NCBI RefSeq assembly: GCF_046250175.1
Contig: NZ_CP176468.1
Source: Psychromonas sp030397575
Lineage (GTDB): Bacteria > Pseudomonadota > Gammaproteobacteria > Enterobacterales > Psychromonadaceae
DNA length: 64,000 nt
Reading direction: 5' to 3' (one strand)
In this document: positions 1-8,162 of the stretch, one piece after another
Layout of the letters: every line of letters starts with the position of its first letter
How positions within the stretch are numbered: the stretch's first letter is position 1
Notes under the pieces: model-generated
What the model was told of the DNA's origin: nothing
The model's input: only the letters and a program-made list of their open reading frames with translations
Databases searched by the model: none
Translations under genes and position numbers: made by a program

Positions 1-70
1 CAGAGTCAATTTCTATCTGTGCCATGGTTTATTAACAAAGGCATACATCACTCTCTGTAGAGGTATTATT

Positions 71-1063
71 TTGTTATCAACAATCCCTTTCTCCCTATTA
101 GAGCTTGCGCCAATGCAACAAAATGCAAGCGTTACGCAAACATTATCAAACAGCACACAATACGCTCAAAAAGCAGACCAGCTTGGCTTCAACCGATTTT
201 GGCTTGCTGAGCACCATAATATGCCAGGTATTGTCTGTGCTGCCACCAGTATTTTAATCGGTCATATCGCTGGTCAAACTGAACGTATTCGCGTTGGATC
301 TGGTGGTATAATGTTGCCGAATCATTCTACGTTAGTGGTTGCTGAGCAATTTGGCACCTTAGACAGCCTATATCCTGGACGGATAGATCTTGGATTAGGT
401 CGAGCGCCAGGTAGTGATAATATTACTAGCCAAGCTTTGAATAGTGACCCTCAACGAGCACAGCGTTTCCCGGAAGAAGTAAGTGAGTTACAAAGATTAT
501 TAGGTCCTTATAACGGTAATTCTGCTGTACGCGCGATCCCAGGAGAAGATACAAACGTACCGATTTGGTTATTAGGCTCAAGTTTATTCAGTGCCCAACT
601 AGCAGCTCAAAAAGGTTTACCTTATGTGTTTGCAGGTCACTTTGCCCCTCGATTTTTAAAAGAGGCGGCCTCTCTTTATCGCCGAGAATTTAAGCCCTCT
701 GCAACCTTAGATAAACCTTATTTTATGTTAGCTTTACCCGTAGTTGCCGCTGAAACAGATCAACAAGCAGAATATTTATCAACTACCTCAAAACAAAGAG
801 TACTTGCATTAATGCGAGGGCAACCACTTTGGTTAAAACCACCTGTCGACTCTATGTCAGGATTATGGACAGCTCAAGAAAAAGCGCAGGTTGAAAACTT
901 TCTAAGTTTAAGTGTGATTGGTGGACCAACGAGTATTAAACATAAACTTGATATTATCGCTAAACAACTAGCCGTTGATGAGTTTATCTTTACCAATGAT
1001 TTGTATGATAACCAAGACCGTCAACGAGCTTTGGAAATACTCATTTCAGTCAAAGAGCAATAA
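71..1063 (+). CDS. Luciferase-like (LLM class) flavin-dependent oxidoreductase, YhbW/MsnO8-like
   Basis: This is a TIM-barrel flavin monooxygenase of the bacterial luciferase superfamily. The sequence shows the family's N-terminal layout: an opening strand (SLLELAP), the RFWLAEHHN block near residues 42-50, the RIRVGSGGIMLPNH block near 71-84, and the PGRIDLGLGRAPG block near 102-114. At 330 residues it has the usual length. The start is a TTG preceded by AGAGG about eight bases upstream; no better ATG keeps the conserved first strand. It is a single gene, convergent with the LysE-type gene whose end is 37 bp away. The substrate cannot be told from sequence; relatives are mostly uncharacterised. 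Family is confident, reaction is not. Confidence 0.88.
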   Translation: MLSTIPFSLLELAPMQQNASVTQTLSNSTQYAQKADQLGFNRFWLAEHHNMPGIVCAATSILIGHIAGQTERIRVGSGGIMLPNHSTLVVAEQFGTLDSLYPGRIDLGLGRAPGSDNITSQALNSDPQRAQRFPEEVSELQRLLGPYNGNSAVRAIPGEDTNVPIWLLGSSLFSAQLAAQKGLPYVFAGHFAPRFLKEAASLYRREFKPSATLDKPYFMLALPVVAAETDQQAEYLSTTSKQRVLALMRGQPLWLKPPVDSMSGLWTAQEKAQVENFLSLSVIGGPTSIKHKLDIIAKQLAVDEFIFTNDLYDNQDRQRALEILISVKEQ

Positions 1064-1100
1064 ATTTTTCTACTGTTTCCTAGCAAAAAATAATTTTTTA

Positions 1101-1730
1101 TTAACTCTTGGTCAACGCTATTTTTGCGCTTAATCCAATTAAAATACTGCCGGATACCCCTTCCAAAATCCGGCTATAACTTTTTGCTTTTGAACTGTTA
1201 AATAGCACACTACCTAAACTGGCATATAATAAATTACAGGTGGTTGCTAATGCACTAAACAACAAGCCTAAAATCAGTAGTTCATGACTTGCATTATTAC
1301 TAACAGGATCAATAAATTGAGGTAAAAAAGCCAGAAAAAACATAGCCACTTTAGGATTTAATACACTAACGATAACACCTTGTTTAAATACCTGTTTAGG
1401 TTGTTGACTATGATTCGTTCTGATGGGAAAAGCCCCCTGTTGTCGATAACAGTTCATTAATGAGCAAACACCTAAATACAACAAATAAGCAGCCCCTAAA
1501 TATTTTATTAGAGTAAATAACAAAGCTGAACTGACAATCAATGCAGATAACCCAATAACTGCAGCAAAAGTATGGATTAAATAACCCGTCCCTAATCCCA
1601 ATGAAGCTTGGATACCAGATTTTATATTTCCTTTCATGGTGTTGCTAACGATATAAACAACATCAGGGCCAGGAATTAAGTTAATCGATAATGCTGAGAT
1701 AACAAATAAAATTAATGAGTGAAGCTCCAT
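1101..1730 (-). CDS. LysE/RhtB-family amino acid exporter
   Basis: A 209-residue inner membrane protein with hydrophobic segments near residues 5-25, 40-65, 70-90, 120-140, 150-170 and 185-205. It has the RhtB/LysE family signature: NLIPGPDVVYIVSNT near residues 17-31, a glycine-rich segment GIQASLGLGTGYL, and LNPKVAMFFLAFLPQFI near 124-140. Members export homoserine, threonine, lysine or related amino acids using the proton gradient. The ATG is preceded by AAGGAC. It lies 35 bp downstream of the DUF1275 gene on the same strand, so the two are probably cotranscribed. The exact substrate is unknown. Confidence 0.9.
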   Translation of the reverse strand: MELHSLILFVISALSINLIPGPDVVYIVSNTMKGNIKSGIQASLGLGTGYLIHTFAAVIGLSALIVSSALLFTLIKYLGAAYLLYLGVCSLMNCYRQQGAFPIRTNHSQQPKQVFKQGVIVSVLNPKVAMFFLAFLPQFIDPVSNNASHELLILGLLFSALATTCNLLYASLGSVLFNSSKAKSYSRILEGVSGSILIGLSAKIALTKS

Positions 1731-1765
1731 CGTTTCATTGTCCTTTTAATAAGTTAAAAATTCCT

Positions 1766-2437
1766 TTATCGATTCATTTTTAAACTATACATTGAATACA
1801 ATAATGCTAATAAAATACATATAAAAACAGGGATATATAATGCTTGAAAGTAAAAGAGATGGAAAAAGTAAGCTCCCAACACTCCCCCACTAATAAACCC
1901 AGTAATAATTAACAAAAAAAGAAGTAACTTTCTTTTATCGAAAGCTTCACCTCGTAATTTAGCGCCTATCATAATACCAATATCAGTAAAAATTCCTGTC
2001 AAATGGGTTGTTCTAATCACAGCACCGCTATAAGTTGTCGCTAAAGCATTTTGTAAACCACAGGCTGCAGATGCAAAGTAATGCCCAATTAATCCATCCT
2101 GTTTTGATAAATAGAAAATGGCAGCGAGTAATAATAGCGCCTCTAAATATAATAACCCACTATAACGCCGCCCTAATTTTAACGAACCACCTTTTAGGTA
2201 AAATCCAGAAATAATAGAGCCAATAACAAAACTAATTAAAATAAACAAAAGATGTAAGCTGCTTGAAAAAGAGGCTGTGATCAGCCCTGTACCGAATTGT
2301 GTAGCAGTACCAGACAGGTGTGAAATAGCTTGATGTTGGAAGCCTAATAGGCCAATTGAATTGATAAACCCTGCAATCAACGCAAGTATAAATGCACCAG
2401 ATTCAACCCAACGTGGCAGTCTTGATATCATAGGCAT
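1766..2437 (-). CDS. DUF1275 (YoaK-like) integral membrane protein
   Basis: A 223-residue protein with about six hydrophobic segments. Recognisable DUF1275 features are the first helix with GFINSIGLLGF, the HLSGTATQFG block near residues 39-48, and the central ACGLQNALATTYSGAVIRTTHLTGIFTDIG block around residues 124-153 that is typical of the family. The function of DUF1275 proteins is not established; a transport-like role is only suspected. A second possible start is the methionine at position 3. The gene is followed by the LysE-type exporter after 35 bp, suggesting a two-gene transcript. The dps terminator lies just upstream. Confidence 0.85.
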   Translation of the reverse strand: MPMISRLPRWVESGAFILALIAGFINSIGLLGFQHQAISHLSGTATQFGTGLITASFSSSLHLLFILISFVIGSIISGFYLKGGSLKLGRRYSGLLYLEALLLLAAIFYLSKQDGLIGHYFASAACGLQNALATTYSGAVIRTTHLTGIFTDIGIMIGAKLRGEAFDKRKLLLFLLIITGFISGGVLGAYFFHLFYFQALYIPVFICILLALLYSMYSLKMNR

Positions 2438-2457
2438 ACTTTTTATAAAGCTAAAAA

Positions 2458-2486
2458 AAGCGTGTGATCATTACGACCACACGCTT
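2458..2486 (-). terminator. Rho-independent terminator of dps
   Basis: Nine-base inverted repeat (AAGCGTGTG / CACACGCTT) with an 11-base loop. On the minus strand the stem is followed by a run of seven T. It sits 24 bp downstream of the dps stop codon. Confidence 0.85.
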
Positions 2487-2509
2487 ATTATTTATCTAAA
2501 CAGACTAAA

Positions 2510-2983
2510 TTACAGCGCTTTAGTCGCTCTTAACATCCAAGCCGTTTTTTCATGGATACGCATGCGGTCAGATACTAAAGATGCAGTCGACTCATCGTCG
2601 GCTTCTTGTGCAACTTTCAATACTTTACGAGACGTTTTAACAACTTGTTCGTGTGCTTTAGTCAATAAAGAAACCATATCAGAAGCACTTGGTACACCTT
2701 CAACTTCTTCAATTGAGCTAAGTCTTGCAAACTCTTTGTAAGTACCTGGTGCAGCATCACCTAAAGTTCTAATACGCTCTGCAATATCATCAACTGCAAC
2801 TGCAAGTTCTGTATAATGCTCTTCAAACATTAAATGTAATTCACGAAACTGTGGGCCTGTTACATTCCAATGGAAGTTGTGCGTTTGTAAGTATAAAGTA
2901 TAAGAATCAGCTAAAAGACGCTTTAAACCCTCAGATATTTCTGCACGGTTTTCTTTACTAATACCGATATCAATCTCTGTCAT
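2510..2983 (-). CDS. dps: Dps-family ferritin-like DNA protection protein
   Basis: A 157-residue four-helix ferritin-like protein. Dps dodecamers oxidise and store iron and shield DNA in starved or oxidatively stressed cells. The inter-subunit ferroxidase ligands are visible: HNFHWNVTGPQF near residues 36-47 and the downstream MFEEHYTELAVAVDDIAERIR helix with the Asp/Glu ligands. The N-terminal tail is acidic rather than lysine-rich, so direct DNA binding is uncertain. SD AAGGAAATAAA precedes the ATG. It is followed by a strong terminator, so it is monocistronic at the 3' side. The GGDEF/EAL gene lies 207 bp upstream on the same strand. Confidence 0.95.
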   Translation of the reverse strand: MTEIDIGISKENRAEISEGLKRLLADSYTLYLQTHNFHWNVTGPQFRELHLMFEEHYTELAVAVDDIAERIRTLGDAAPGTYKEFARLSSIEEVEGVPSASDMVSLLTKAHEQVVKTSRKVLKVAQEADDESTASLVSDRMRIHEKTAWMLRATKAL

Positions 2984-3190
2984 TTTATTTCCTTACAGTA
3001 AACACTGTCATTCGAGATAACAGTCTAGTGAAACAAAAAGTAACTAGTAACAATCTCTTGCTTGGATTATCACTAAAACTAGTTAACACATTTAGATTAC
3101 TGTATTCGCAGCCAATGAGCAACACAACTCGAGTGATCTTTTACTATTTAGAAACAATTAATTACCTAATAAAGCACAGTTGTTTAATAG

Positions 3191-4843
3191 TTAAACGACT
3201 TCAGCATCATGTTTAATTAAGTCAATAACCTCGGTCAAGGGTAAAGCTTTGGAGAAGTAGTATCCCTGTGCATAATCACAGTTCAACTCAACTAATAGTT
3301 CAAGTTGTTGTACTGTTTCTACCCCTTCAGCTAGAACCCTAACATCTAATATTCGCCCTAATTCAATAATATGTTTAATAAAATTTTTATCTAACTCTGT
3401 ATGGCAAACTTTATCAACTAAACTTCTATCTAACTTTAATTTATCAATGGAATTATGGAAAGTCCGTATTAAGCTTAAAGATGAATAGCCAGTACCAAAA
3501 TCATCGACGGCAATATGCATGCCTAATGCTTTTACTTGTAACATATTATCTGACAGCATTTTAGTATTATTAATAGAAGCCGTTTCTGTCACCTCTAATT
3601 CAAGAAAGTGCGTTGGGCAACCTGTAGCAACTAAAATTTGTTTTATTCGTTCAATAAAAGTACTCATTTCCATCGTTTTAAATGATACGTTGATAGCAAC
3701 TCTGGGAGCATGGATATTTTGTCGCTGCCAAAGTGTTAACTGTTTACATACTTTCTCAAACACCCATAAGTCAAATTCAAAATGCAATCCAATTTCTTCA
3801 ATAATACTGATAAATATGTCTGGACGAATAACCCCTAAACTCTGGTCAGTCCAACGGGAAAGTGCTTCCAAGCCAACCAGTGTTTGGGTTTTCATATCAT
3901 ATTGAGGCTGATAATGAATATCAATAACTCCCCTGGACATTGCTTTAGGTAATGCTTCTATAATTAACTTATGTCGTAAATAATCTTCTGTTGGTTCAGG
4001 TGTCGCAATAAAATAATTATTAATACTATATTTTTTGGCTTTTTGTTTTACTGTTTCTGCTGCGATTTGCATCGCATGATAGCTGTGGTATTCATAACCG
4101 GGAGCGCTCACACCTATACTGAATGACTTATTAATGGCCAATTCATCAGAAATTACAATAGGTTTCGCCAACTCAAAACATAAATTTTGACAGATAAGTT
4201 CGATACGTCTTTTTAAAATTAATTCAGGCAAGTTCTCATGGTCTTCAATCAAAATTGCATATTTAGCATTTGAAAAACGAATAACAAAACCAAAACTTTT
4301 TACTAAAGACTGTAAACGCTGACCTAATAGAGACAGGAACTGGTCACCAACAACATAGTCGTAGCGAAAATTAATAGCAGAAAAATTGTCAGCTTCTAAG
4401 ATCAACAAAACCATATTTTTTAAGGCTATTCGACTGTTTTCCAGTAGATAATTAATCCGAGAAATCAATGCCCAACCATTTGGTAATCGAGTGATGGGGT
4501 CGACCGACTTATTTTCAGAAGCACTGAAATACAAGCTAAAAATATCACAACCTTCGTAGACGCAATGTAATTTGGCGCCTACTGTATAATGAAACTGGTT
4601 AAATATCTTAGCATTAGTAACAATCCCTTCTTCACTGTGCATTGCATCATCAAATAAGGTATCTAAATTGCCATTGTGATCATTTTTATCCAAAATCAAT
4701 TTGTCTGCTAAATTCGAGTTACGTATTACTGATGAAGTCAGGCCTGATAACTCTGTAAAAGCATCATTGCAAGCCGTCACCAGATTAATACTGCCTCTAT
4801 ATACTGTGAGAGCCGCGAGTAGCGTTTTACTATTATCAATCAT
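3191..4843 (-). CDS. GGDEF/EAL protein, probable c-di-GMP phosphodiesterase with inactive GGDEF domain
   Basis: A 550-residue cytoplasmic protein: an N-terminal PAS-like segment (about 1-110), a GGDEF domain opening at DPITRLPN (115-122), and an EAL domain from about 290 to 545. The GGDEF catalytic position reads SNAKY (191-195), so cyclase activity should be lost. The EAL domain keeps what is needed: EAL at 326-328, the VAINVS asparagine, LELEVTET, VDDFGTGYSS, KLDRS, the AEGVET glutamate and AQGYYFS. I therefore infer c-di-GMP hydrolysis, possibly with GTP bound to the dead GGDEF domain as an activator, as in known relatives such as Caulobacter PdeA. No transmembrane segment is seen, so its signal is probably cytosolic. 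Confidence 0.9.
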   Translation of the reverse strand: MIDNSKTLLAALTVYRGSINLVTACNDAFTELSGLTSSVIRNSNLADKLILDKNDHNGNLDTLFDDAMHSEEGIVTNAKIFNQFHYTVGAKLHCVYEGCDIFSLYFSASENKSVDPITRLPNGWALISRINYLLENSRIALKNMVLLILEADNFSAINFRYDYVVGDQFLSLLGQRLQSLVKSFGFVIRFSNAKYAILIEDHENLPELILKRRIELICQNLCFELAKPIVISDELAINKSFSIGVSAPGYEYHSYHAMQIAAETVKQKAKKYSINNYFIATPEPTEDYLRHKLIIEALPKAMSRGVIDIHYQPQYDMKTQTLVGLEALSRWTDQSLGVIRPDIFISIIEEIGLHFEFDLWVFEKVCKQLTLWQRQNIHAPRVAINVSFKTMEMSTFIERIKQILVATGCPTHFLELEVTETASINNTKMLSDNMLQVKALGMHIAVDDFGTGYSSLSLIRTFHNSIDKLKLDRSLVDKVCHTELDKNFIKHIIELGRILDVRVLAEGVETVQQLELLVELNCDYAQGYYFSKALPLTEVIDLIKHDAEVV

Positions 4844-5248
4844 AACAAGTAATATCTACCATTGATGGTGAAACACTGAGGTGTGTGGAATTAGTAATAA
4901 GATTAAAAATAAAGCATCCTTAATAAGTAGTAAAATAGTTTACAGTAAGATGAGTATAGACCAATTAAAATGACATTAATAAACAGACTTACATTTACTT
5001 TTGAAAATAGCAAAATGACTTAATTAAATGGAGTAGTTATTCCTTTAAAAAATAACAACGAACAAATAAGTTATTTAACCAAATGATGAATTTAATCGCA
5101 TTAAAACAAAAAAACTATTTATTAAGCTTTAACATAAATAAATGGAGAACAACCACTATATTCGCTATTTTTGATAGTAACATTGCTTTATGACAGGACA
5201 AATATGCAGTATATAAGATTAATTTATTCATTAGAGTGAAATAAAAAA
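4844..5248. other. AT-rich intergenic region, no gene seen
   Basis: About 400 bp upstream of the GGDEF/EAL gene and downstream of the serC terminator. All frames are short and no RNA gene or clear promoter was recognised. It presumably carries the promoter of the GGDEF/EAL gene. Confidence 0.5.
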
Positions 5249-5278
5249 TGCCAATCATATTGATTTATATTATTGGCA
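5249..5278 (-). terminator. Terminator of the serC-like gene
   Basis: Seven-base stem TGCCAAT / ATTGGCA. On the minus strand it is followed by TTTTTTATTT. It lies 24 bp past the serC-like stop codon. Confidence 0.7.
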
Positions 5279-5302
5279 TAAGGCTAATTAAAATAGTGAA
5301 AT

Positions 5303-6478
5303 TTAACTATTTTCTTTTTGAAAATCACGCATAAAAGTAGCTAGTATGTTTGCTTCACCAATAGTGACACCATTATATAAGCTTGCACGTAAATAATCTC
5401 CTACACCAAAAGGAGTTAATGTCCGTAAACCTACCATGCCTTTATCCCAACTTTCTATTAAGAATTTGTTAGTTAAAGCGTCATCACCACCGGCAATATT
5501 AAAAGGTACGTTCATGCGGCTGCGTAATGTTTTATTATCAATAGGAGTAGCATAAAACCCATTAGAGTTATCAATCACATCATATAGTACATCAGATTTA
5601 GCAATAGAACGGCGTTCACATGCATCTACACCACCCTCTTTAACTAACCAATCCATCACCATCCCTACTACTTCAATATTAAAAGTAGCAGGCGTATTCC
5701 AAAGGTTACCTGCTTCACTATTCGTTGTGTAATTAAATACACCAGGACACAGCGGCGATGCTTTACCTAATAAATCTTTACGTACTACCGTCATTGTTAA
5801 ACCTGGATGACCGATATTTTTTGAAGCACAAGCAAATAAGACACCTACATTACAACCACGCCAATCAATTGGTTTTGTACTGAAATCAGAGCTAGCATCC
5901 ACCACTAACGGAATATGTTGTAATGCCTCAGGCAACTTCGGTAAACGATGTAACTCTATACCATTAACTGTTTCATTAGAGCATAGGTATAGGTATTTAC
6001 TATCAACATTAACATTCGCCTCAGTTAATTCAGGGAAAGTAGTAAACTTACCTGTATCAGGATCGCTAGCATCGATAGTATGCACATCACAATATCTATT
6101 TGCTTCATCACGACCACGAGCAGACCATGTACCATTAACAACATAAGTTGCAATATCAGACGGTTCTGTACATAAATTTAGAGGTAAAGCTGCAAATTGA
6201 CCATGGCCACCACCATGAGTAAACAACACCTCATATTCATCTGGAATTGCCATGACTTCACGCGCAGTTGCAATAGTGTGCTCTAAAATAGCTAAAAACT
6301 CAGGAGCGCGATGCGATAAGGATAACGAAGTAAATCCTGGTTTATTAAAACTAGCTGCAATTTGAGCTTCAACAGCTTTTGGAAGAGAAGTTGGACCAGG
6401 ACTGAAGTTGATCACTTTTTCAGAAGGTGCGGTAGAACTAAGTGAGCCAACAAGGGCTGGGTGAGTCTCTGTATTCAT
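5303..6478 (-). CDS. serC: SerC-like phosphoserine aminotransferase (divergent)
   Basis: A PLP-dependent class V aminotransferase of the SerC family, which converts 3-phosphohydroxypyruvate and glutamate to phosphoserine in serine synthesis and also serves pyridoxine synthesis. Seen: NFSPGPTSLP (24-33), the SHR substrate motif (H56, R57), the glycine-rich GGGHGQFAALP block (89-99), the PLP lysine in ASKNIGHPG (K220), NTPATFN, and RSRMNVPFNI. At 391 residues it is about 30 longer than usual, with an approximately 20-residue N-terminal extension. The GHR-x-VGG motif normally just before the final R-A-S-[IL]-Y-N segment is absent: the protein reads TLTPFGVGDYLRASLYNG. Substrate preference could therefore differ. 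It stands alone, without the aroA partner seen in E. coli. Confidence 0.82.
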   Translation of the reverse strand: MNTETHPALVGSLSSTAPSEKVINFSPGPTSLPKAVEAQIAASFNKPGFTSLSLSHRAPEFLAILEHTIATAREVMAIPDEYEVLFTHGGGHGQFAALPLNLCTEPSDIATYVVNGTWSARGRDEANRYCDVHTIDASDPDTGKFTTFPELTEANVNVDSKYLYLCSNETVNGIELHRLPKLPEALQHIPLVVDASSDFSTKPIDWRGCNVGVLFACASKNIGHPGLTMTVVRKDLLGKASPLCPGVFNYTTNSEAGNLWNTPATFNIEVVGMVMDWLVKEGGVDACERRSIAKSDVLYDVIDNSNGFYATPIDNKTLRSRMNVPFNIAGGDDALTNKFLIESWDKGMVGLRTLTPFGVGDYLRASLYNGVTIGEANILATFMRDFQKENS

Positions 6479-6690
6479 GTTGTATTACCTTACATAATCA
6501 AGTCCATATTAACCCTTAAAAAAGAGTTAATTTTTTAGTGGATTCATTATGCAAGCAAATTTCCAGGCTGCTTAGGGCCAGAATTAGCTTTTCTTGATCC
6601 CAAGGTAGGAAAGTTATAGTTAAAATAAAAAGCATCATAGAAGTGCTACTTTTCAAGATAACGAATGTGAATTTTCTATTTACAGCTAAT

Positions 6691-6728
6691 AAAAAGCCGG
6701 TGAGTAATACATGACTCACCGGCTTTTT
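6691..6728 (-). terminator. Strong hairpin terminator of the 44-residue lipoprotein gene
   Basis: Fifteen-base perfect stem (arms 6691-6705 and 6714-6728) with an eight-base loop. The A-run on one arm and T-run on the other would allow termination in either direction. It lies 10 bp beyond the stop of the small lipoprotein gene. Confidence 0.85.
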
Positions 6729-6737
6729 AACTTTTAA

Positions 6738-6872
6738 TTAATGACGGTCATTTTGTTGACTATGACCATTTCCACCACCTTGATGCCCCCCGTTACCATG
6801 ATGATGAAAGAAACCACAACCAGATAGAGACAATGATAAGGCAATAATGCCCACTAATGTTAAAAATCGCAT
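6738..6872 (-). CDS. Small His/Gly-rich lipoprotein, 44 residues
   Basis: A short gene found by reading the minus strand between serC and the nuclease gene. It begins MRFLTLVGIIALSLSLSGC, a clean lipoprotein signal peptide with lipobox LSGC (C19). The predicted mature part is about 26 residues, rich in His, Gly, Asn and Gln (GFFHHHGNGGHQGG...), and ends in NDRH. Support for a real gene: a GGGAGC ribosome site 6-8 bases before the ATG, and a strong terminator right after the stop. The histidine cluster suggests metal binding, but that is inference. Small His-rich lipoproteins are often left unannotated. Function unknown. Confidence 0.72.
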   Translation of the reverse strand: MRFLTLVGIIALSLSLSGCGFFHHHGNGGHQGGGNGHSQQNDRH

Positions 6873-7155
6873 AAATGCTCCCAATATAAATAATATCAAT
6901 TAACTCGATAACCTTATAGACAGCTTAATAATCAATAGGTTCCAAAATGGAATATTGACCTCTCATATATGGCACGCCCATTGGCCAATAAATGTTGCTT
7001 CTCATGACTAATCATTCTAACGAATGTAATTTCATCCATCTGCACAAAGATTTAAATAACATTTTTTTAATTAAAAAATTAGATAGATGTAACGTAATCA
7101 GCACCTTTCTCTTGTACAAATACCTTTCTATTCAAACTATTTATAGGGATATACC

Positions 7156-7929
7156 ATGAAAATAAAAACAACTGCATTAATGATTGCTTCGTTCTGGAGT
7201 AGTGTAAGTTTAGGCGCTAATTGCGTTTATGAATGTCCTACTGGGGCTTCAGGTGAACAGATAGAGCGCTCTATCTATACATTAAGTAACAATGCTACAA
7301 CGAAATTTGCTGACTGGGTAGCTTATCATGTGACCAGTGAAACCATTGATGGCCCATCACGTTCACGATACTGGAAAGCGGATCCTGATTTAGATGCATC
7401 CGCGACACTAGAGCCAGATGATTACACAGATGCCAATGCTATTTTAGCAACCGACAGAGGTCATCAAGTTCCCCTTGCTTCATTCAGTAATACTGATGAT
7501 TGGGCAATGCTTAATTACCTATCAAATATCACACCACAATCTTCATCTTTAAATCAAGGCCCTTGGGTTGATTTAGAAAGCGCAGTAAGAAGCATGGTAT
7601 CTGCAGGACAAAATGCTTATGTCGTCAGTGGTCCATTGTATGAATGGAGTTTTGGTGAATTACCAGAAGCAGATGAATCACATATTATCCCAAGCGGTTA
7701 CTTCAAAGTAGTGATCACCGATGTGAATGGTTGGGTTGAAGCTTCTGCCTTTATCATGGAACAAAATGCACAACGAGCTGATGATTTTTGTACAACAGAG
7801 GTTACTGTTGATGAAGTGGAGTCTCGCAGTGGATTAGATATTATGCCATCTTTAGCAGCCTATAAAGAAAGCTCAGTTGAAGCTCAACTAGGCGGATTAA
7901 CGACTAGTTTAGGCTGTAATACTAATTAA
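7156..7929 (+). CDS. Secreted DNA/RNA non-specific endonuclease (DRGH family)
   Basis: A 257-residue exported nuclease related to Serratia nuclease / NUC1. Residues 1-20 form a Sec signal peptide ending near SLG. The active site is DRGHQVP at 100-106, with H103 the expected general base and the usual LAP replaced by QVP. The metal-ligand asparagine lies in LSNITPQ near residue 124, and YVVSGPLY near 156-163 is a further conserved block. Several cysteines (C23, C27, one near residue 216 and one near the C-terminus) probably form disulfides, as expected for a periplasmic or secreted enzyme. It likely degrades extracellular nucleic acid for phosphate or nucleosides. SD AGGGATATACC precedes the ATG. 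Monocistronic. Confidence 0.88.
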   Translation: MKIKTTALMIASFWSSVSLGANCVYECPTGASGEQIERSIYTLSNNATTKFADWVAYHVTSETIDGPSRSRYWKADPDLDASATLEPDDYTDANAILATDRGHQVPLASFSNTDDWAMLNYLSNITPQSSSLNQGPWVDLESAVRSMVSAGQNAYVVSGPLYEWSFGELPEADESHIIPSGYFKVVITDVNGWVEASAFIMEQNAQRADDFCTTEVTVDEVESRSGLDIMPSLAAYKESSVEAQLGGLTTSLGCNTN

Positions 7930-8118
7930 CGGATCTATTTTACTTGTTAAAAAACTTATTGATTCGTTGTAATTTTCGCAAATAGAACAATTATTTGATT
8001 CAAATTACGCCTTAAACCAAGTCATTTTTTCTAGGTAAAATTTAGACTACTTATTTAATATAATTGGTATAACTAAATTTATTCAGTTAAGAAGTGATAT
8101 AAATATCAGGCAAAAAAA

Positions 8119-8140
8119 AGCCCTGTTAAAGGACAGGGCT
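8119..8140 (-). terminator. Terminator of the 506-residue lipoprotein gene
   Basis: Eight-base stem AGCCCTGT / ACAGGGCT with a six-base loop. On the minus strand it is followed by a run of eight T. It lies 23 bp past the stop codon of the lipoprotein gene. Confidence 0.85.
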
Positions 8141-8162
8141 AAAGGACTTAAACTAACATATA

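Noticed and set aside
1..25. Possible start of a minus-strand gene (MAQIEIDS...) at the left edge
   Set aside because: Only eight codons are visible and no ribosome site stands before the ATG. It may be real, but cannot be supported from this window.
2995..3008. Inverted repeat ACAGT-AAAC-ACTGT just upstream of dps
   Set aside because: Close to the ribosome site and palindromic, but too short and unlike any regulator site I can name; it may be chance.
3028..3216. 62-codon plus-strand frame between dps and the GGDEF/EAL gene
   Set aside because: GTG start without ribosome site, composition of AT-rich intergenic DNA, and it overlaps the end of the GGDEF/EAL gene.
6516..6719. 67-codon open frame on the minus strand upstream of serC
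   Set aside because: It begins inside the terminator hairpin of the small lipoprotein gene, has no ribosome site and a random-looking composition.
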